Shown one piece after another: positions 37,789 through 50,625 of a stretch of DNA of 64,000 nucleotides. The stretch is taken from the NCBI GenBank assembly GCA_012845835.1, contig JABAKD010000026.1, forward strand, positions 1,572,546 to 1,636,545, in the 5' to 3' direction. A model generated the notes under the pieces. That model was not told where the DNA came from, did not search any database, and worked only from the letters and a program-made list of their open reading frames with translations. Source of the DNA: Undaria pinnatifida (lineage: Eukaryota; Sar; Phaeophyceae; Laminariales; Alariaceae). The number at the start of each line of letters is the position of its first letter. Within the stretch, counting starts at the first letter, position 1. Both the position numbers and the translations under genes were made by a program.

Positions 37789-38814
37789 CTGAAAAAAAAA
37801 AAAAAAACGCTTCGCCTGCGAGGTCGAGGATTTCGACGAAATTCGTCGTTTACAGCGGCACAGTATCCACCGGCCACAAGAACCGGTGTCTACGACGGCA
37901 TCCTCGTCGACCAACCTGACAAATCGACGGGGTTTCGACTCCGGACGAGCAACAAAAACGGTCAGCGTAAAAGGCTACACCGTCAAAAAATTACGTACTG
38001 GTGGTACCGCAGACGTCAGCCGAAAAAGGGAACCACCCCGCATGAACGCCGTGCTTTGCTCTGTAGCTGGGAATAATTGCAGATATGTGCCGTTCTGATG
38101 CGAAGCGTGGGAAAGGTGCCTACCTCGATTTCCTCGATCTTCCAGGGCCAGTTTTCCTCGTAGTCCTTTTTGCTGCATGCGATTAAAAACGGCGCGAGGC
38201 ACGGCGGTCAGTCGCAAACCAGTTCGATGAGTATTCACATTGGGAACGTGCGACTGTATCGTGTGTGGCTTTAGCTTCAACGCCTGAATGAACTTTGACC
38301 GGCAGTTATAAGGCTGCTGCAGAAACAGCACTGACTGCAAGACCCGCATCCTATGCGTTGCCTCTTGCATAGTCTATTGGTAGCACTCTATCGTTAGTCG
38401 TGGGGACTGGGCTACTGCTTAGCTCTGGATACTACAGCACAGTAGCTGCACTCGCAAAATTCCTCGTGTAGTCTACAACATCAACCTTTTCAGAGCGGTA
38501 CGCACGAACGCACGACGTACGCACGCGTACGTGGCGTTATTTTGTTACTGCTGCATTCTTGTTTCCATCCTTGTACATGCGAGTAGCCACGAGTAAGGCT
38601 CCAATCCTTGGTCTCGTTTCGCCACCAGAAGTTTATGGAGATGCGGGCGTCCATACTAAAAGTTGGCCCCGCCTTCCCGTTCCCTACATTGTGTTCGCCG
38701 TGGGCTAGATCTTACATTGCGCGGTGGGGCCAGCACTTCCTTCGCCTGTCAACTTACGTCGTATCACACAAACACCATTAACAACCGCTTTTCGATCGGC
38801 GGGTGAACATCCGG

Positions 38815-38890
38815 CAGAGCCCGGAATCGAACTCAGGATCAGTCCCGAATCTAGTACTCTCTACAGGGCTCCGAGTGTGGAGGCAACCAA
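38815..38890 (-). repeat. tRNA-like SINE fragment with B box
   Basis: On the minus strand GAGTTCGATTCC forms a B box, and flanking GGAGCCC / GGGCTCT could pair as a 7-bp stem, but no T stem can be formed. It shares TCCTGAGTTCGATT with 25585-25598. Confidence 0.35.
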
Positions 38891-40224
38891 AGGCAGTCGG
38901 CGATCGGAGCGTTGGATTCAAACACGTCAAGGATAAAATGACAAACTCAACCCCACAGCTCCTTTGACCCTCTTTGACTGCCACGTAAGAAGAGGACGTC
39001 GGGAGTCAACCGCGGCGCACGCAACATCGTCGCCGCCTCTTTGGTAAGCCTTGTCACTCCCTACGCGTGGTGCTGCTGCAATATACTGGCGCTGTTTATA
39101 ATGTACCCCGAGCACAGAAGGTATGCAACTGGTGTCACACCAATTGCAGTTACTCGGGTACGGTATCAAAAGTGCATTCGTGCGCGTATTGGCAGCCCTC
39201 CACTGACTACGAGTAACGCGACTACGTACTCGAATGATTTTTTGCAGGCCTCACGTTCTACCAGGGGTGTCAGGAACCTGGTATAAGTATGGTACCACAC
39301 GTCAACATATGTACGTGCTGGCACGTACTGCCGTAGTTCCACGGGCAGATAACCTAGAGGTCTATGATAGAGATTCGAGTGGGCATTCCCTGGCACTGGT
39401 GCTGTATCCTATACCGTAATGTAATACAAGGCGCTTCGGTCCACGGGCGGCATTCGCCGCCCGCTACGCTCGCTCAGGAAGGAAAAATACGACACATTAT
39501 GTGAAGCGGACAGAGGTCCACGATTGGTTGTAGATGCAAACTGGTGACTTTGATAATGCCAAGTGTCCCGCCGGCATGCTGTAGGAAAGCAGCCCAGACG
39601 CCACATGCATGAGTATACCGTATGCGCCTGGTTTCTTGCTTATAGCACTCGCGACGTATATATTTGTCTCGAAGTTAGTGACTACAGAGGGTTTTTTTTT
39701 TTCTCTCTAGGATGACGAATCGGCACGGACAGTGGGTGTGATGGATAAGGAATGTCGATGGGTGAAAAAACAGTTTGATAAAAAACACACATACACAGCA
39801 GCATGGAACACGTGTGATTGGACTAGCAGCAAAGAGACGGCTGCTTTATTACGTCACTTCAGTCACACCTTATGTTCCATGCTAAAAAAACGAAATAACG
39901 TCTAGACGGCGGTCCGTCACAGGGAGAGGGCTGACTATCAGCAGTACTTGGAAAAATCAACACTATGAATTGTTGGTGGCTTTTTTTGAACGCATTTTAT
40001 GCTCAAACAACAACGTTAACTAGAGGAAAAAAGGACACAAAAAATACTCGAAGGTACGTACGAACATGGTGGCTTTTGGCAAAGCACTTGCTCTTGTCTG
40101 CTGGCTTGCAATGTCAAACTCTGCTGTCTGGTCGACACGAACGTGCTGCTGATCACTTAGACCTAACACCACGCGTATACGTAGCAAGCCCCTACATATA
40201 TGCGTAATACGCGCGATCGGAGTA

Positions 40225-40300
40225 TCACACACAAGCTTGCAACGATGAGTTTCGACCAAATCTTAAATCTCACAGCTGGAGTATTTTATGTTATATGTGA
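40225..40300 (+). repeat. MSxD peptide repeat (MSFDQILNLTAGVF)
   Basis: cgcgatcggagtatcacacac is followed by the ATG at 40243; the frame reads MSFDQILNLTAGVF and runs on. Followed by C-rich sequence with three poly-C runs (40315-40590). Confidence 0.7.
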
Positions 40301-40679
40301 CCTAAACCTCTTGAACCCCCCCCCCCCCCTTCCCCCCCCTCTTCGCCGCTCCCTCTTGCTCAAACGGCCCACCTAACATCGAAATCTACCAGAGTAATAA
40401 ACACTTCCAATCACTGGATATCACCTCATTATCTTTCTGGAGCCATCCATGCCGCTGCTGCAGTCCCCCCCCCCCCCCCCAAAGCCCCCTCCTTCCCCAC
40501 CACCCGAAATATCGCTTAGACCTAGCTCCACGCGTATAGCAAATCCCTACATCTATGCGACATGATTTTTTCGCCCCCCCTCCCCCCCCCCACGGCCTTA
40601 AAAACTCCGCTCACCCCTCACCGGTTACTCGACTTACAGGGTTCACTTGATCAACTGATGCATTTCCTTCTACAGCTGT

Positions 40680-40912
40680 CAGCTTTTTTCCCCCTCAAAA
40701 AACGGGTTTAATAGTTTCCGCGCACAGACTGACTAACATAACCCTGTTGACCATGATAGCTACACTGTAGTTGCAAGGGGAGTCGCCGACCTATATCCTT
40801 AATGAGGACACACAACCCGTAATACGCGCGATCGGAGTATCACACACAGCTTGCAAAGATGAGTTTCGACAAAATCTTCGATCTCATAGCTGGAGTGTAT
40901 TTTTAATTTAAT
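40680..40912 (+). repeat. MSxD peptide repeat with long upstream block
   Basis: The ATG at about 40859 opens MSFDKIFDLIAGVYF and a stop. The 175 bp upstream (gtttccgcgcacagactga ... ccttaatgaggacacacaac) is the inverse of 45640-45780. Confidence 0.75.
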
Positions 40913-43489
40913 AATATACTTTGCTGGTGCCATCTCGTGCTATTTAAGGGGAGGAATCATCAGCGGCGGAAGCTGCTGTATGCAGATAGCACAGAATGTT
41001 TCGTATATGCAGTAATCAGAAATGACTTGGTCATTTGGGCGGTTATAAAATATGCTTTACCAGCATGATTCCATGACTTTCGCCCATTTGTGCCTGTTTG
41101 GCTGGGTATGCTCCTAAAAAGGTCCACCTATGTTTCTGTTACTAACAAATAAATACTACTCCGGAGTATTAATAATAATAAGCCACTTTGCTATAAAAAA
41201 GGTCTATTTATGCCGAAAGAACCGCTAATAAAGCCTAATCTTATTTGGTCAGCCGAAGCAGCAAACAACTACTCTTCGATTTTCTTCGTGTGAAAAAAGT
41301 CGGTACAGAAACGGGCAAGGCCTTGAAAGCAAATGGTTTTGTTTTCGTCCACACAGATTTGGTTTCTATTGTTTGTTTCCTGTGCCACCATTTTTCAGAG
41401 ACAAGCTACCGCAACTACTCGCAACTACTCGCAACTACTGGATGTTCCGCTCCTGGTCTACCAGGTAGTCGGGTTGTTGGGCGGTGACGTGTAGCCGTCC
41501 TTGCTGTACTCGTTTTGGAGTGTCATAATCGGTCAAAAAGGGGTGCATGGTGCATGATTTCGGTCAGGTGGGGGGCAAAGGCTCAAGAGTGGATCATAGA
41601 TACATTCAGTAGATTTGCGGGGTTATACCCCCGCAACTTGGGGCCGGGGCGCGGCCCGGCCCATCAACTTTTCAGATGATGGGCAATGGCCTGGCAACTC
41701 AAAAGCCGGTTTATTTTTCCCCCTCCTGCGCCGCGGCCCCGCTAGCCTCAATACCGTGCCAGAAAGAAAAATAAACAGGTGTGCGTGCTCGGCATGGGCT
41801 GCGGGTGTCTCGCCAGAGAGTCAAAATTTAAATTTAGGCAGTTTGGGGCAAATGCGGGTACGATCCGTGGGCGTGTTTTCCCTATACCCCCAAATGACCA
41901 AAAAATCCGGGGTTAACCCTGGTTTATACCTCCCTTTGACCATTTCCCAATAATAAAATCACGCCTGTGGGTCGCAGGTACACTTACTAACGTTGCAACT
42001 TTATCGTACCTTCTCGTAGCGAAGATTTGTATGAACGGTAGCCGTTCCAGAGGTGTTGGACATCGCACGTTGCTGTACTAAAAGTGGTCGTTGTGTCTTC
42101 GTAGATTCAGGGTGTGTCTTAACTCCCCCCAGAAGGCATTGGAGCGCTTGGAGCATGGAACGACAAGTAATTTCGCTTGTTGTTGACTGGTTCATCAAAT
42201 CGAATAGATTCCTAGCGTTCCCACCCCGACCGTACATTTCGGAAGAGGAAGAATATGTCTCAAAACAGTTTTTCTTGTGCAGCAAAACCGAACGGCTCAC
42301 TTGAAACGAGATTTACAGCAACCGATTGGTGCTAGCAGTGGTTCTTCATAGGCTTGAGGGCCACGAGGGTGTGGGTGCACATGGGTTGACTTAGGACTCA
42401 CGGGGTGGGGCGTATTTGGACGGCGTAGGGCTCGCCTGCGGCATCAGCCACGCGATATCGCCATGGCCTGACCAGGAGGCTCACGAGGCTGAAGACTAGG
42501 TTTGGGTTGCGAACGAGGCTCTGGCGATATATATTTTGGAAAAAGTGTGAAACCGATGTTCGTAGAAGTTTCAGTAGCCTTCGTCGAGCCACGAGGGCAA
42601 TATCACAACTTCTAGATCCGTCCCCATGGTGCCACTTGGACGGCTTGCACCGTCGTCTATGAGACTTGTCTTGAGATCTATTTGCGTGTGAATTTTGTTC
42701 TCTGTATCAGAAGCAATCACTGCCCACGTGACGGTACCTCTGCCCTAGACTCGAGCTGCACGGTCCCGCCGCAAAACTCAGTTGCGCCAAGATCTTGTCA
42801 GGTCGCTTGCCCAGTTTTATATCGGACACAAACAGGATGGAATTAAACAAACGAAAGCGAACAGCCTCGTTTCAATCCAACCGTTCCAACAAGGTCAAAA
42901 TAAGTTTAGACACACCCTCAGGTGGTTGAGAGTCGGGCAATTCCGTTTCCCGCCGACAAGTTATCACTGTCGACTCTCATCTTCCTGTAGAAGCACCTCT
43001 CCTCTTGCCTCAAGGCGCTTCTATCGTTTTCTTTTGCTTGGTTCGCCGTCGACCTTGCTCCAACCTGGCGTAACTAATTTGGATTTTTCCAAGCACCGCT
43101 GACACTTAGCTCTGTGACGGACTCCCGTCTATACATAGATCTGAACACGATATGTGACTGACGTGTGTGTTCTTGATTGAACTGCTTTTCCCACCCATCG
43201 ACATCCAGCACACTCATTGTCCGTGCTGATTCGTCATCCTGAGAGAAAGACAAAGAAAAATCGCTGTACTTGTTGTCACAAAATGCGAGACGGGCATACA
43301 CATCGCGAGTGCTCAAGGCAAGATACGAGGCGTAATCGATATGCTCATATATACTCATGAATGTGGCGCCCGGGTTGTTTTCCTGGAGCATGGCGGCGGG
43401 AGTCTTGGCATTATCGAAGTCGCCCGTTTGCACCTGCCATCTGCAGCTGCATACACGTGCAGCTTGACGTTACTCACGTATGGGCGATC

Positions 43490-43575
43490 CGAGGTGTTTT
43501 GTGAAAATACTCTTAACTACGTTAGTTGTGAGTTGGACAAAATTAGAGTCGATACTCATCTTTGCAAGCTACAAG
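43490..43575 (-). repeat. MSxD peptide repeat (MSIDSNFVQLTTNV)
   Basis: The complement contains agcttgcaaagatgagtatcgac; the frame reads MSIDSNFVQLTTNVVKSIFT. A divergent member of the 43.8 kb subtype. Confidence 0.6.
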
Positions 43576-43769
43576 GTACGTGATACACAAGCTGGTTTCG
43601 TCCATGCTTCCACCGTTTTCTGGAGCAAGCTATGATAATGAGGAGCAGGCGATGGAGCAAAGCGACAGCGCTGCGACGTAGTCTCTCCGTATCTTGCGGT
43701 CAGCTGTGTCCGGGCTGTCAGCAAGAAAACAATCCGAAAAAAAAGACAAACAGGGTGGCTATATTTTAT

Positions 43770-43905
43770 AACTAATTTTCAAGGACGTCAGCCGTGAGTT
43801 TGACGAATTTCAGGTCAATACTCATCTTTGCAAGCTGCGTTGTTGGTACTCGTAATATACTATATGAGTGAGTCTTATTTTTTGTCCACTATAATGGTAA
43901 GCGGC
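43770..43905 (-). repeat. MSxD peptide repeat (MSIDLKFVKLTADV)
   Basis: The complement carries accattatagtggacaaaa, a tatagtatattac block and caacgcagcttgcaaag before the ATG, then MSIDLKFVKLTADVLEN and a stop. Same subtype as 52.2, 52.7 and 60.8-61.1 kb. Confidence 0.75.
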
Positions 43906-44213
43906 TATATTTAGTTGCCCAGACGTATTGCAGGTGTGTGTGTGTCGTTGTGTGTGTATCCGTCTATGCAACGAAAATGGCCCCTCAAACACAGCCAACC
44001 CAATCAACCCGGAGCCGACTTCGACCACCCCGGCGGATACAGACGCCCCTATTCATGACATACATCCACCTCTGACCGCGTCCAAAACCCTTTTGAATTC
44101 GTAGAGCTTGCTCGTGATGTCCGATTCGCCCAGCCAGCCGATTGGTCAGTCGGGGGGGGGGGGGGGGGGGGAGTGTTCTTCTCACACAAAACTGTTATTT
44201 CCACCGATCCACA

Positions 44214-44350
44214 CAACAAGCATCACCACCACCACCACCACCACCATCAGTGTGAAGAGGCCCCGCAAACGCAGTGAGGAGTATATTGTCACCAACACCA
44301 CCACACCACCATCCATCACCACCACCCACCCACCCACCACCACCGTCGCC
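44214..44350. repeat. CAC/ACC microsatellite
   Basis: (CAC)n at 44224-44247 and further CCA/CAC-rich sequence to about 44350, preceded by a G run at 44154-44171. Open frames here are low complexity and not supported as genes. Confidence 0.8.
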
Positions 44351-44976
44351 ACCAACCTGTACTCGGTACATGCTCCTGCCGCGGTGACGGTTGTGGTGGT
44401 GGTGCTCATTTTCGTTTGTTTTTTTTTCAAACCCGCACAGAAGGCCGCGAGAGGCATTTTCTTTTTTGAGCCAACAGTGGGGTTGAGTGTCAACGACCGC
44501 ACGTGCGAGGGAGCTGGCTGAGTCAGCTGAGGCGATGAGAACGAGAGGACGTACGAACGAGCAGGCTGAGTGAGCGAAGGCGATGAACACCGCAGATCAG
44601 CACCAAAAAGAGCTGCGATGAGCGTTCTCTTTTCCGGGCCGGGCGAGGCCAGGGGAGAACGGAATGGAATAACTACTGCTGTAGCTGCACTATATATGAT
44701 ATACTGCTGTAACAGGGCACTGTTCGAGAAGGAAACGCAATGGTAGGATTTCGTACAAGCACTATAAAGGGCTTTGCTGCGTACGTCAAAGAAAGGCACT
44801 GCTGTGTATAGTGCGAGAAGGAAACGCACTGCAACAGGCTGAAAACAGCAGGTAACACGCACTATAGAAAGTGCTGATGTCGTTTTCGGCGGTTGTTGTG
44901 CGGCACTACTTTCTGAGAGCTCGATTAACTTGGCTCGATATAAGAGAAAATATCGGTCAACACAGCAACCGCCGTA

Positions 44977-45060
44977 GTTGTTGTTGTCGTTCTCACATTA
45001 ACTCGCATAATCAAGTCCGTGGTCACAGGACAGGCTCCAGGCACTCTGGAGATGAGAATA
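44977..45060 (+). repeat. Inverted repeat partner of 49870-49945
   Basis: ttctcacattaactcgcata ... ggtcacaggacaggctcca recurs as the reverse complement at 49870-49945 with few differences. Confidence 0.75.
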
Positions 45061-45569
45061 GTAGTACGCCCCCCCCAGATAATTGGTGTACAGTACTTGG
45101 TATAGCGCCAAAAAACAAAGAGGTCGTACGACCATCAAAGTAAAAAAAAAAATAAGGTAGAGGCCTGTCACCTGCTTGACTGGTGTTAATAGTTCACAAC
45201 AAACCTGCTATTTCAGCTACATACGAAACTCACTAGCCTGGTAGTGGTGCGATAAAGGAAGAGCACTTCACGTCCTGTACTCTCCACCAACCTATCTCTG
45301 ATATGTGTCTCCGAATCTACTTACTACTGGGAGGGAGCGCGAGAGTAGTGCGAGGATAATATGTAATGAAAAACGGGATGAAGATGAAACGAACAAACAA
45401 ACAGACAAAAAGACAAACAAAAATGCGAGGTCCGTCGTACGATGAACCAGGACCAACTAATGCAAGGTTTATACGCTGATGCGCTATGATTACATGACAA
45501 TGATTCCAAAGCTGAACTGCTACTACTGAACATTTTACTACTGCAGCTGTACTGTACTATGTACTATAT

Positions 45570-46529
45570 TAGTTAAAAAAAAACACTCCAGCTGTGAGAT
45601 CGAAGATTTTGTCCAAACTCATCTTTGCACGCTGTGTGTGATACTCCGATCGCGCGTATTACTGGGTGTGTGTCCTCATTAAGGATATAGGTCGGCGACT
45701 CCCCTTGGAACTACAGTGTAGCTTGTACCAGGCTCAACAGGGTGGTGTTAGTCAGTCTGTGCGCGGAAACTATACAACCCGTTTTTGGGGGGAACAAAAT
45801 CTGACAGCTGTGGAAGGAAATGCATCAGTTTATTAAGTGTATCCTGTAAGTCGTATAACCGGTGAGGGGTGGGCGGAGTTTTTGAAGGGCGTGGGGGCCT
45901 GGGTTTGAACAAGAGGGAGCGGGGGGGGGGGGGGGGGGAAGGCAACTCAATCTGTGCGCGGAAACTATAAATCCTTCAAGGGGACAAATCTGACGGTTGT
46001 GGAAGGAATGCATCAGTTTATCATGTCGTACAACCAGTGAGGAGAGGGCGGAGTGTTCGAAGGGGTGGGGGGGTTGGGGTTGGGGGTGGGGGAGGGGATT
46101 CCAACAGTTTTAGGTGGCATAGATGTAGGGGCTTGCTATACCCGTGGTGCTAGGTCTAGGCGATGGTGCTGATGGTGGGGAAGGAGGGGGCGTTGGGGTG
46201 GGGGGGGGGGGGTGAATTGGAGCTACGGCATGGATGGCTAGAAATATAATGAGGTGATATCAACTGCCCGGTAGTGCTTATTACTCTGGCAGATTTTAAT
46301 TTTAGGTGGGGCGTTTGAACAAGAGTGAGCGGGGGAAAAGGGGAGGGGATGAATTGGAGCTGCGGCATGGATGGCAAGAAAAATAATGAGGTGATTTCAA
46401 CTGCCTGGTAGTGTTTATTACTCTGGCAGATTTTGATTTTAGGTGGGGCGTTTGAACAAGAAGGACCGGGGGGTGGGGGGAGGGGGGCGGGACAACTCAA
46501 TCTGTACGCGGAAACTATAAATCCTTTGA
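45570..46529 (-). repeat. MSxD repeat (MSLDKIFDLTAGVFF) with degenerate upstream array
   Basis: The ATG on the complement near 45631 opens MSLDKIFDLTAGVFFFN. Upstream (45640-46529) lies an array of degenerate ~170-bp units, each with cgcggaaactat, gaaggaatgcatcag and G-rich runs. The same blocks, inverted, fill 40300-40740. The array continues at 47316 beyond the MITE. Confidence 0.7.
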
Positions 46530-47315
46530 GGCCATTTCTTATACAGTCGGATTCCGCCAGTCGAAAACGGTCCTTTTCGACAGGACTTTTCTTCAACTGG
46601 ATTCTTCTGGTCCTTCTTCTTATCGTCAGTCGAGTCGATTTTATAGTTTTTGTGCTCTTCCTAGAGGCGGTCGGTGTGAGGGAGTACTGCTGTACAGCAG
46701 TAGAAATCGGTTGGCAGCTCTGCGCTTCACGCTTTCTCCGCGAGCAACGGTTCGACGAACCCTCGTCCCAGCGAGTTGGTGGCTTTGGGCTTAGCCGAAA
46801 ACCGCCAAAGCTACGTTCGTGGAGTTGCACTCAGCCGAGAGCCGCCAAAGCTACAGCAGGCGCAGCCGTTGTTGGCAGCATGGGATCGATACCGCGCGCT
46901 GCTGCCGTCGTGTGATACACGCTGCTGGCGAGCGGAACTAGGAATGCGCCACGCTGATTTGCTGCGAGAAGCAACAGCAGTGACAGCCACGCCAGCGTCA
47001 GCGCCTTGTATGATACTGCAGTGTGGTACCTGGTATCGGTGTGTGGCCGTGTGGCCGTGTGGGTGTGTGTTTGGTGGTGGGATGAACGATGCGATCGGTT
47101 CAAATAACACATGTAAAACTTTTTCGGCCGATTTTTTCGACTGGAGGATCCAGTCGAAAAAGTCGAGTTTTTCGACTGGATCCGCCAGTCGGAAGTCTCA
47201 GTCGAAAAAAATGAGTCGAAAAAGCCCTTTTTCGACCGTGTAAGAAAGCTCGACTTGGGCTTCAGTCGAAAAAGGCCGTTTTCGACTGACAAATCCGACT
47301 GTATAAGAAATGGCC
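46530..47315 (+). mobile_element. MITE-like DNA transposon, copy 1 (786 bp)
   Basis: Terminal inverted repeats start GGCCATTTCTTATACAGTCG and continue past AGTCGAAAACGG. The 3-bp flanks are TGA (46527-46529) and TAA (47316-47318). An empty version of the target exists at 45966-45990 (aaatccttcaaggggacaaa), which fixes the insertion boundaries. The right subterminal region (47125-47300) has many agtcgaaaa motifs in both orientations. GGCC ends with a 3-bp A/T-type duplication suggest PIF/Harbinger; no transposase is present. Confidence 0.85.
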
Positions 47316-47589
47316 TAAGGGGACAAAGCTGACGGTTGTAGAAGGAATGCATCAGTCTATATCACCTGCCTGGAATTGTTGATCATTCTAGCAGATTCAG
47401 TGTTAGGTGTGGTATACAAAACGTTTTTTTTTAGGTGTGGTATACAATGTGTTAATAGCTTCGTGGTGTGTTAATGTACATGGATCGCAAGACAGAACAT
47501 TTCAATCGATAGGTGCAACCACGTAGTTACCGTGATTTTACCGTGCCGATGTGGGGCTCTCAGGTCGCAAATTATAAGACAGAGATACC

Positions 47590-49250
47590 TCGGAAACTTC
47601 CACGATATCATCGTCGCTGTGTGGAGGGGAGGTGGCGTACCGCAACAATGGAAATATGCAACGATTAAGGTGCTTCACAAGAAGAAAGACCGGACTGAGT
47701 GTGGCAATTATCGTGGCATCTCCCTCGTGGCTCACGCCGGCAAAGTACTCCTCAAAGTCGTCGCGGGTCGCCTGAGTGACTATTGCGTACGCGAGAACAT
47801 TCTGCCGGAGGAACAGTGTGGGTTCAGACCCTTCAGAGCCCAACGCTCAACGGTTGACATGATGTTCGCAGTACGATGACTGCAGGAACTGGCGCGGAAG
47901 AACACCCCCTTGTACATGTGCTTTATCGACCTCACCAAAGCATACGACTCCGTCGACCGAACCCTTCTGTGGGATGTCCTTGCTCGTTTTGTTGTGCCGC
48001 CAAGAATGCTCGCCGTCATCCGCCAATTCCACGACGGGTATGCAAGCATGCGTGCGGCTGGATAATGGAGAGTGCTCGGATAAGTTCGACGTAGGGCAAG
48101 GCCTCAGGTAAGGATGCGTGCTCGCGCCACTGCTGTTCAACATGTTTTTCACGGCGGTACTGCGTGTGGCCGAGAAACGCTTCCTCGCTGATGCAGCCAT
48201 CACGGACAACATGGTGCAGCTCCAACGAAAAGGAGGAAGGCGAGAAGAAGGGCACTTCACGCACAGGCAAAGTCGACGGGCGGAGGGGGAAGGAGGGGGA
48301 GGAGGTGCAGAGATTGTGGGGTATGCTGTACGCGGACGATGACGGTGTTCGTGACTGCGTGCTCGTCGTTCGGGCTTACGGTATCCGAGGCAAAAACAGA
48401 GATAATGTGCCTGGAAACCAAAGGCGGGGGGAAGGTGTCCTTCGCAATCAATGCAGCCGGCCAGGTATACAAATAATCGAGTTTGTGTACTTGGGCGGGG
48501 CTATCACCGCAGACAGAAACCGTAGCATCGAAATGACGCGGCGTCTTCAGAGGGCCTGGGCGTGCTTTCAGCGGTACAAGATAGAAATCTATGATCGCCC
48601 GGGTGTGCGCTTACGGTTGAAGGTGCGGTTGCTGAAAGCTGAGGTGGTCGAGACACTTCTTTACGGTTGCATGACGTGGAGCCCGAAGAAGCCTGACTAT
48701 GACAGGCTACGACGGGTTCACCGCTCCATGCTCCTCCGACGCCTTGGATGGCGGAAACGGAAGCGCGACGACCACACCCTATCGTACGCTGACGCGCTTG
48801 CCAAGACAGCTTCCGAGAGCATAGAGGCGATAGTGTGTAAACGGGGGATATTGTTTGCGGGATTCGTAGCACGTATGGGGGAGGAGCGTCTTCCACACAG
48901 GGTGATGTTTGGGGAGCTTGTTGGGGGTAAGGGCTACTCAGGGGGGCAAGAGAAAGACTGGATGGATCATCTGAAGGAGGATATGTCGGTTTTTGGAATG
49001 AAATTCGAAGGATGGCGAAAGACTGCTCAGAAGGCTGGCAGATGGTTTCGACGAGTAGAGGAGGGAGCCGAGTTGTTCATGCGGAATAGGCATGAAACGG
49101 AGAGACGCAAAGCTGCAGAGCGACGCGCAAAGGCTGCGGCAACGCCATCCACCGTCGGCATCTCTAAGCGGCCGGGGGGAGGGGGGAGGGGGGAAGGGGG
49201 GAAGGGGGGGGGGGGGGGGAAGGGGGGGGCGTTATGCCTGAGAGACTGAA
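47590..49250 (+). pseudogene. LINE reverse transcriptase of a second type, broken
   Basis: A 5'-truncated, frame-disrupted RT. Motifs in order: [82 protein letters not shown] and the C-terminal FVYLGGAITAD ... ETLLYGCMTW segment, typical of APE-type LINEs. Breaks: TGA at 47877, a frameshift near 48050, a stop at about 48106, and a lost segment just after YADD. The last open frame (48164-49249) ends in a G-rich tract. It belongs to a different family from the element at position 1 (YADD instead of YLDD, no TAA tail). Confidence 0.85.
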
Positions 49251-49439
49251 GTCTGGGTTTGGCCATCATCGTCTTGAAAGTTGTGGGCCTTCTAATGGCC
49301 GTCACAAGATAGCATAAGACCGCCCTGACTTCTTCGCCATGTTGCGTTCTCTCCCCAGTGCCATTGATGATACACTTGATACCCTCTATGAGCCCAATGC
49401 CGTCTTCAGCCAGTTCCTAGGGTCTGCTAGTATGACATT

Positions 49440-49615
49440 TTTTTTTTTTTTCTCTTTTCCTTTCCTTGCTTCCTCTTCTTGTCTTGTCTTTTCTTGCTTT
49501 TCTTGTATTTTTCTTTTCCTTCCTTTCCTTTTTCGCTTTTTTGTTTCGCTTTCTTCTCTTTTATTTTCTTTCCTTTATCTTCTTTTCTCATCTTTGTTTC
49601 TTTTCTCCAATTGAC
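49440..49615. repeat. Polypyrimidine tract
   Basis: About 175 bp of almost pure T/C with TTTCTT and TTCCTT patterns. The open frames on both strands are low complexity. Confidence 0.85.
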
Positions 49616-49869
49616 TTTCGTCTGTCGTGCGTGTGCGTAGTGATAGATACTACGTGTAATATATACGTGGTAGTCTTTCTTGGTTGGCAAGGGGTATAGT
49701 CGGTTTCTCCATGCGTGAGTAATGAGACGCATGCATCGGTATGGACCTGGCACATCGTAGACTGACTCCCGATTTCACTATTATACGTTTCTGGTGGAGG
49801 CATGAATTGCGTCAGCTGTGATATATGCGTGTACCACCTTGGGTAGTTTGCGTTTTTCCCTGGGGTATT

Positions 49870-49945
49870 CCTCAGCTCCAGAGTGACTGGAGCCTGTCCT
49901 GTGACCACGGGCTTGATTATGCGAGTTAATGTGAGAACAACAACA
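49870..49945 (-). repeat. Inverted repeat partner of 44977-45060
   Basis: Reverse complement of the block at 44977, sharing tgaccacggrcttgattatg and the adjacent sequence; both are next to other repeats, suggesting transposed copies. Confidence 0.75.
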
Positions 49946-49958
49946 AAAACAAATGCAA

Positions 49959-50625
49959 AATACAACAAGCGAGGTGACGTGGTCATGCAATGTCACCACC
50001 ATTGAGCACGAGGGGGACAAGTGCAAATCGTCAATGTTTTGAAAGGAACGCTTGATGCACCCGCGCTCAATTACGTCACTTCGTAAGGCATATGCTACTT
50101 CGTTTGGCAGAGGTTGGGAGGCGAACATGCAGACAGTAGTAGCAGGTACGAAATACCCTACGTAATAGGTTGGTAGTTTGGTCTACCGCAATTTTAGCAT
50201 ATCTGCCTCCTTTTCACATTATTATTAGCTTATGTATGATTATACGCCCATGATTATTACCGTGCCGATGCGGGGCTCTGAAGTCGCCAATTGTAAGACA
50301 GAGATGCATATTACAAATACAGCAAGCGAGGTGATGTAGTCATGCAATGTCACCACCATTGACCACGAGGGAGAGAAGTGCAAATCGTCAGTGTTTTGAA
50401 AGGAACGCTTGATGTGCCCGCGCTCAAATACGTTTCTTCGTTAGGCATATATGCTACTTCGTTTGGCAGAAGTTATCAGGCGATCATGCAGACGGCAGGT
50501 ACGCACGAAATACCCTGTGAAATATGATGGGTTGTTGGTAGTGTGGTCTACCGCAATTGTAGCATACATACCTGCCTGTACTTCCTTTCCACATTATTAT
50601 TATCTATAATGTACGATTATACGCC
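49959..50625. repeat. Direct repeat pair, about 300 bp each
   Basis: 49959-50249 and 50316-50625 align over their whole length (gtcatgcaatgtcaccacca, cttcgtttggcaga, gattatacgccc). The 66-bp spacer (accgtgccgatg ... gtaagacagagat) also matches 47538-47583, just upstream of the broken LINE. Confidence 0.85.

Noticed and set aside
43074-43433. 119-codon minus-strand frame with SDFSLSFS similar to the gypsy protease region
   Set aside because: Only one short stretch resembles pol (also about 18 of 20 bases near 43250); the rest does not align and active-site residues are absent.
44182-44862. 226-codon minus-strand frame with a Val-rich segment
   Set aside because: Built from the CAC/ACC microsatellite and a poly-C run; low complexity.
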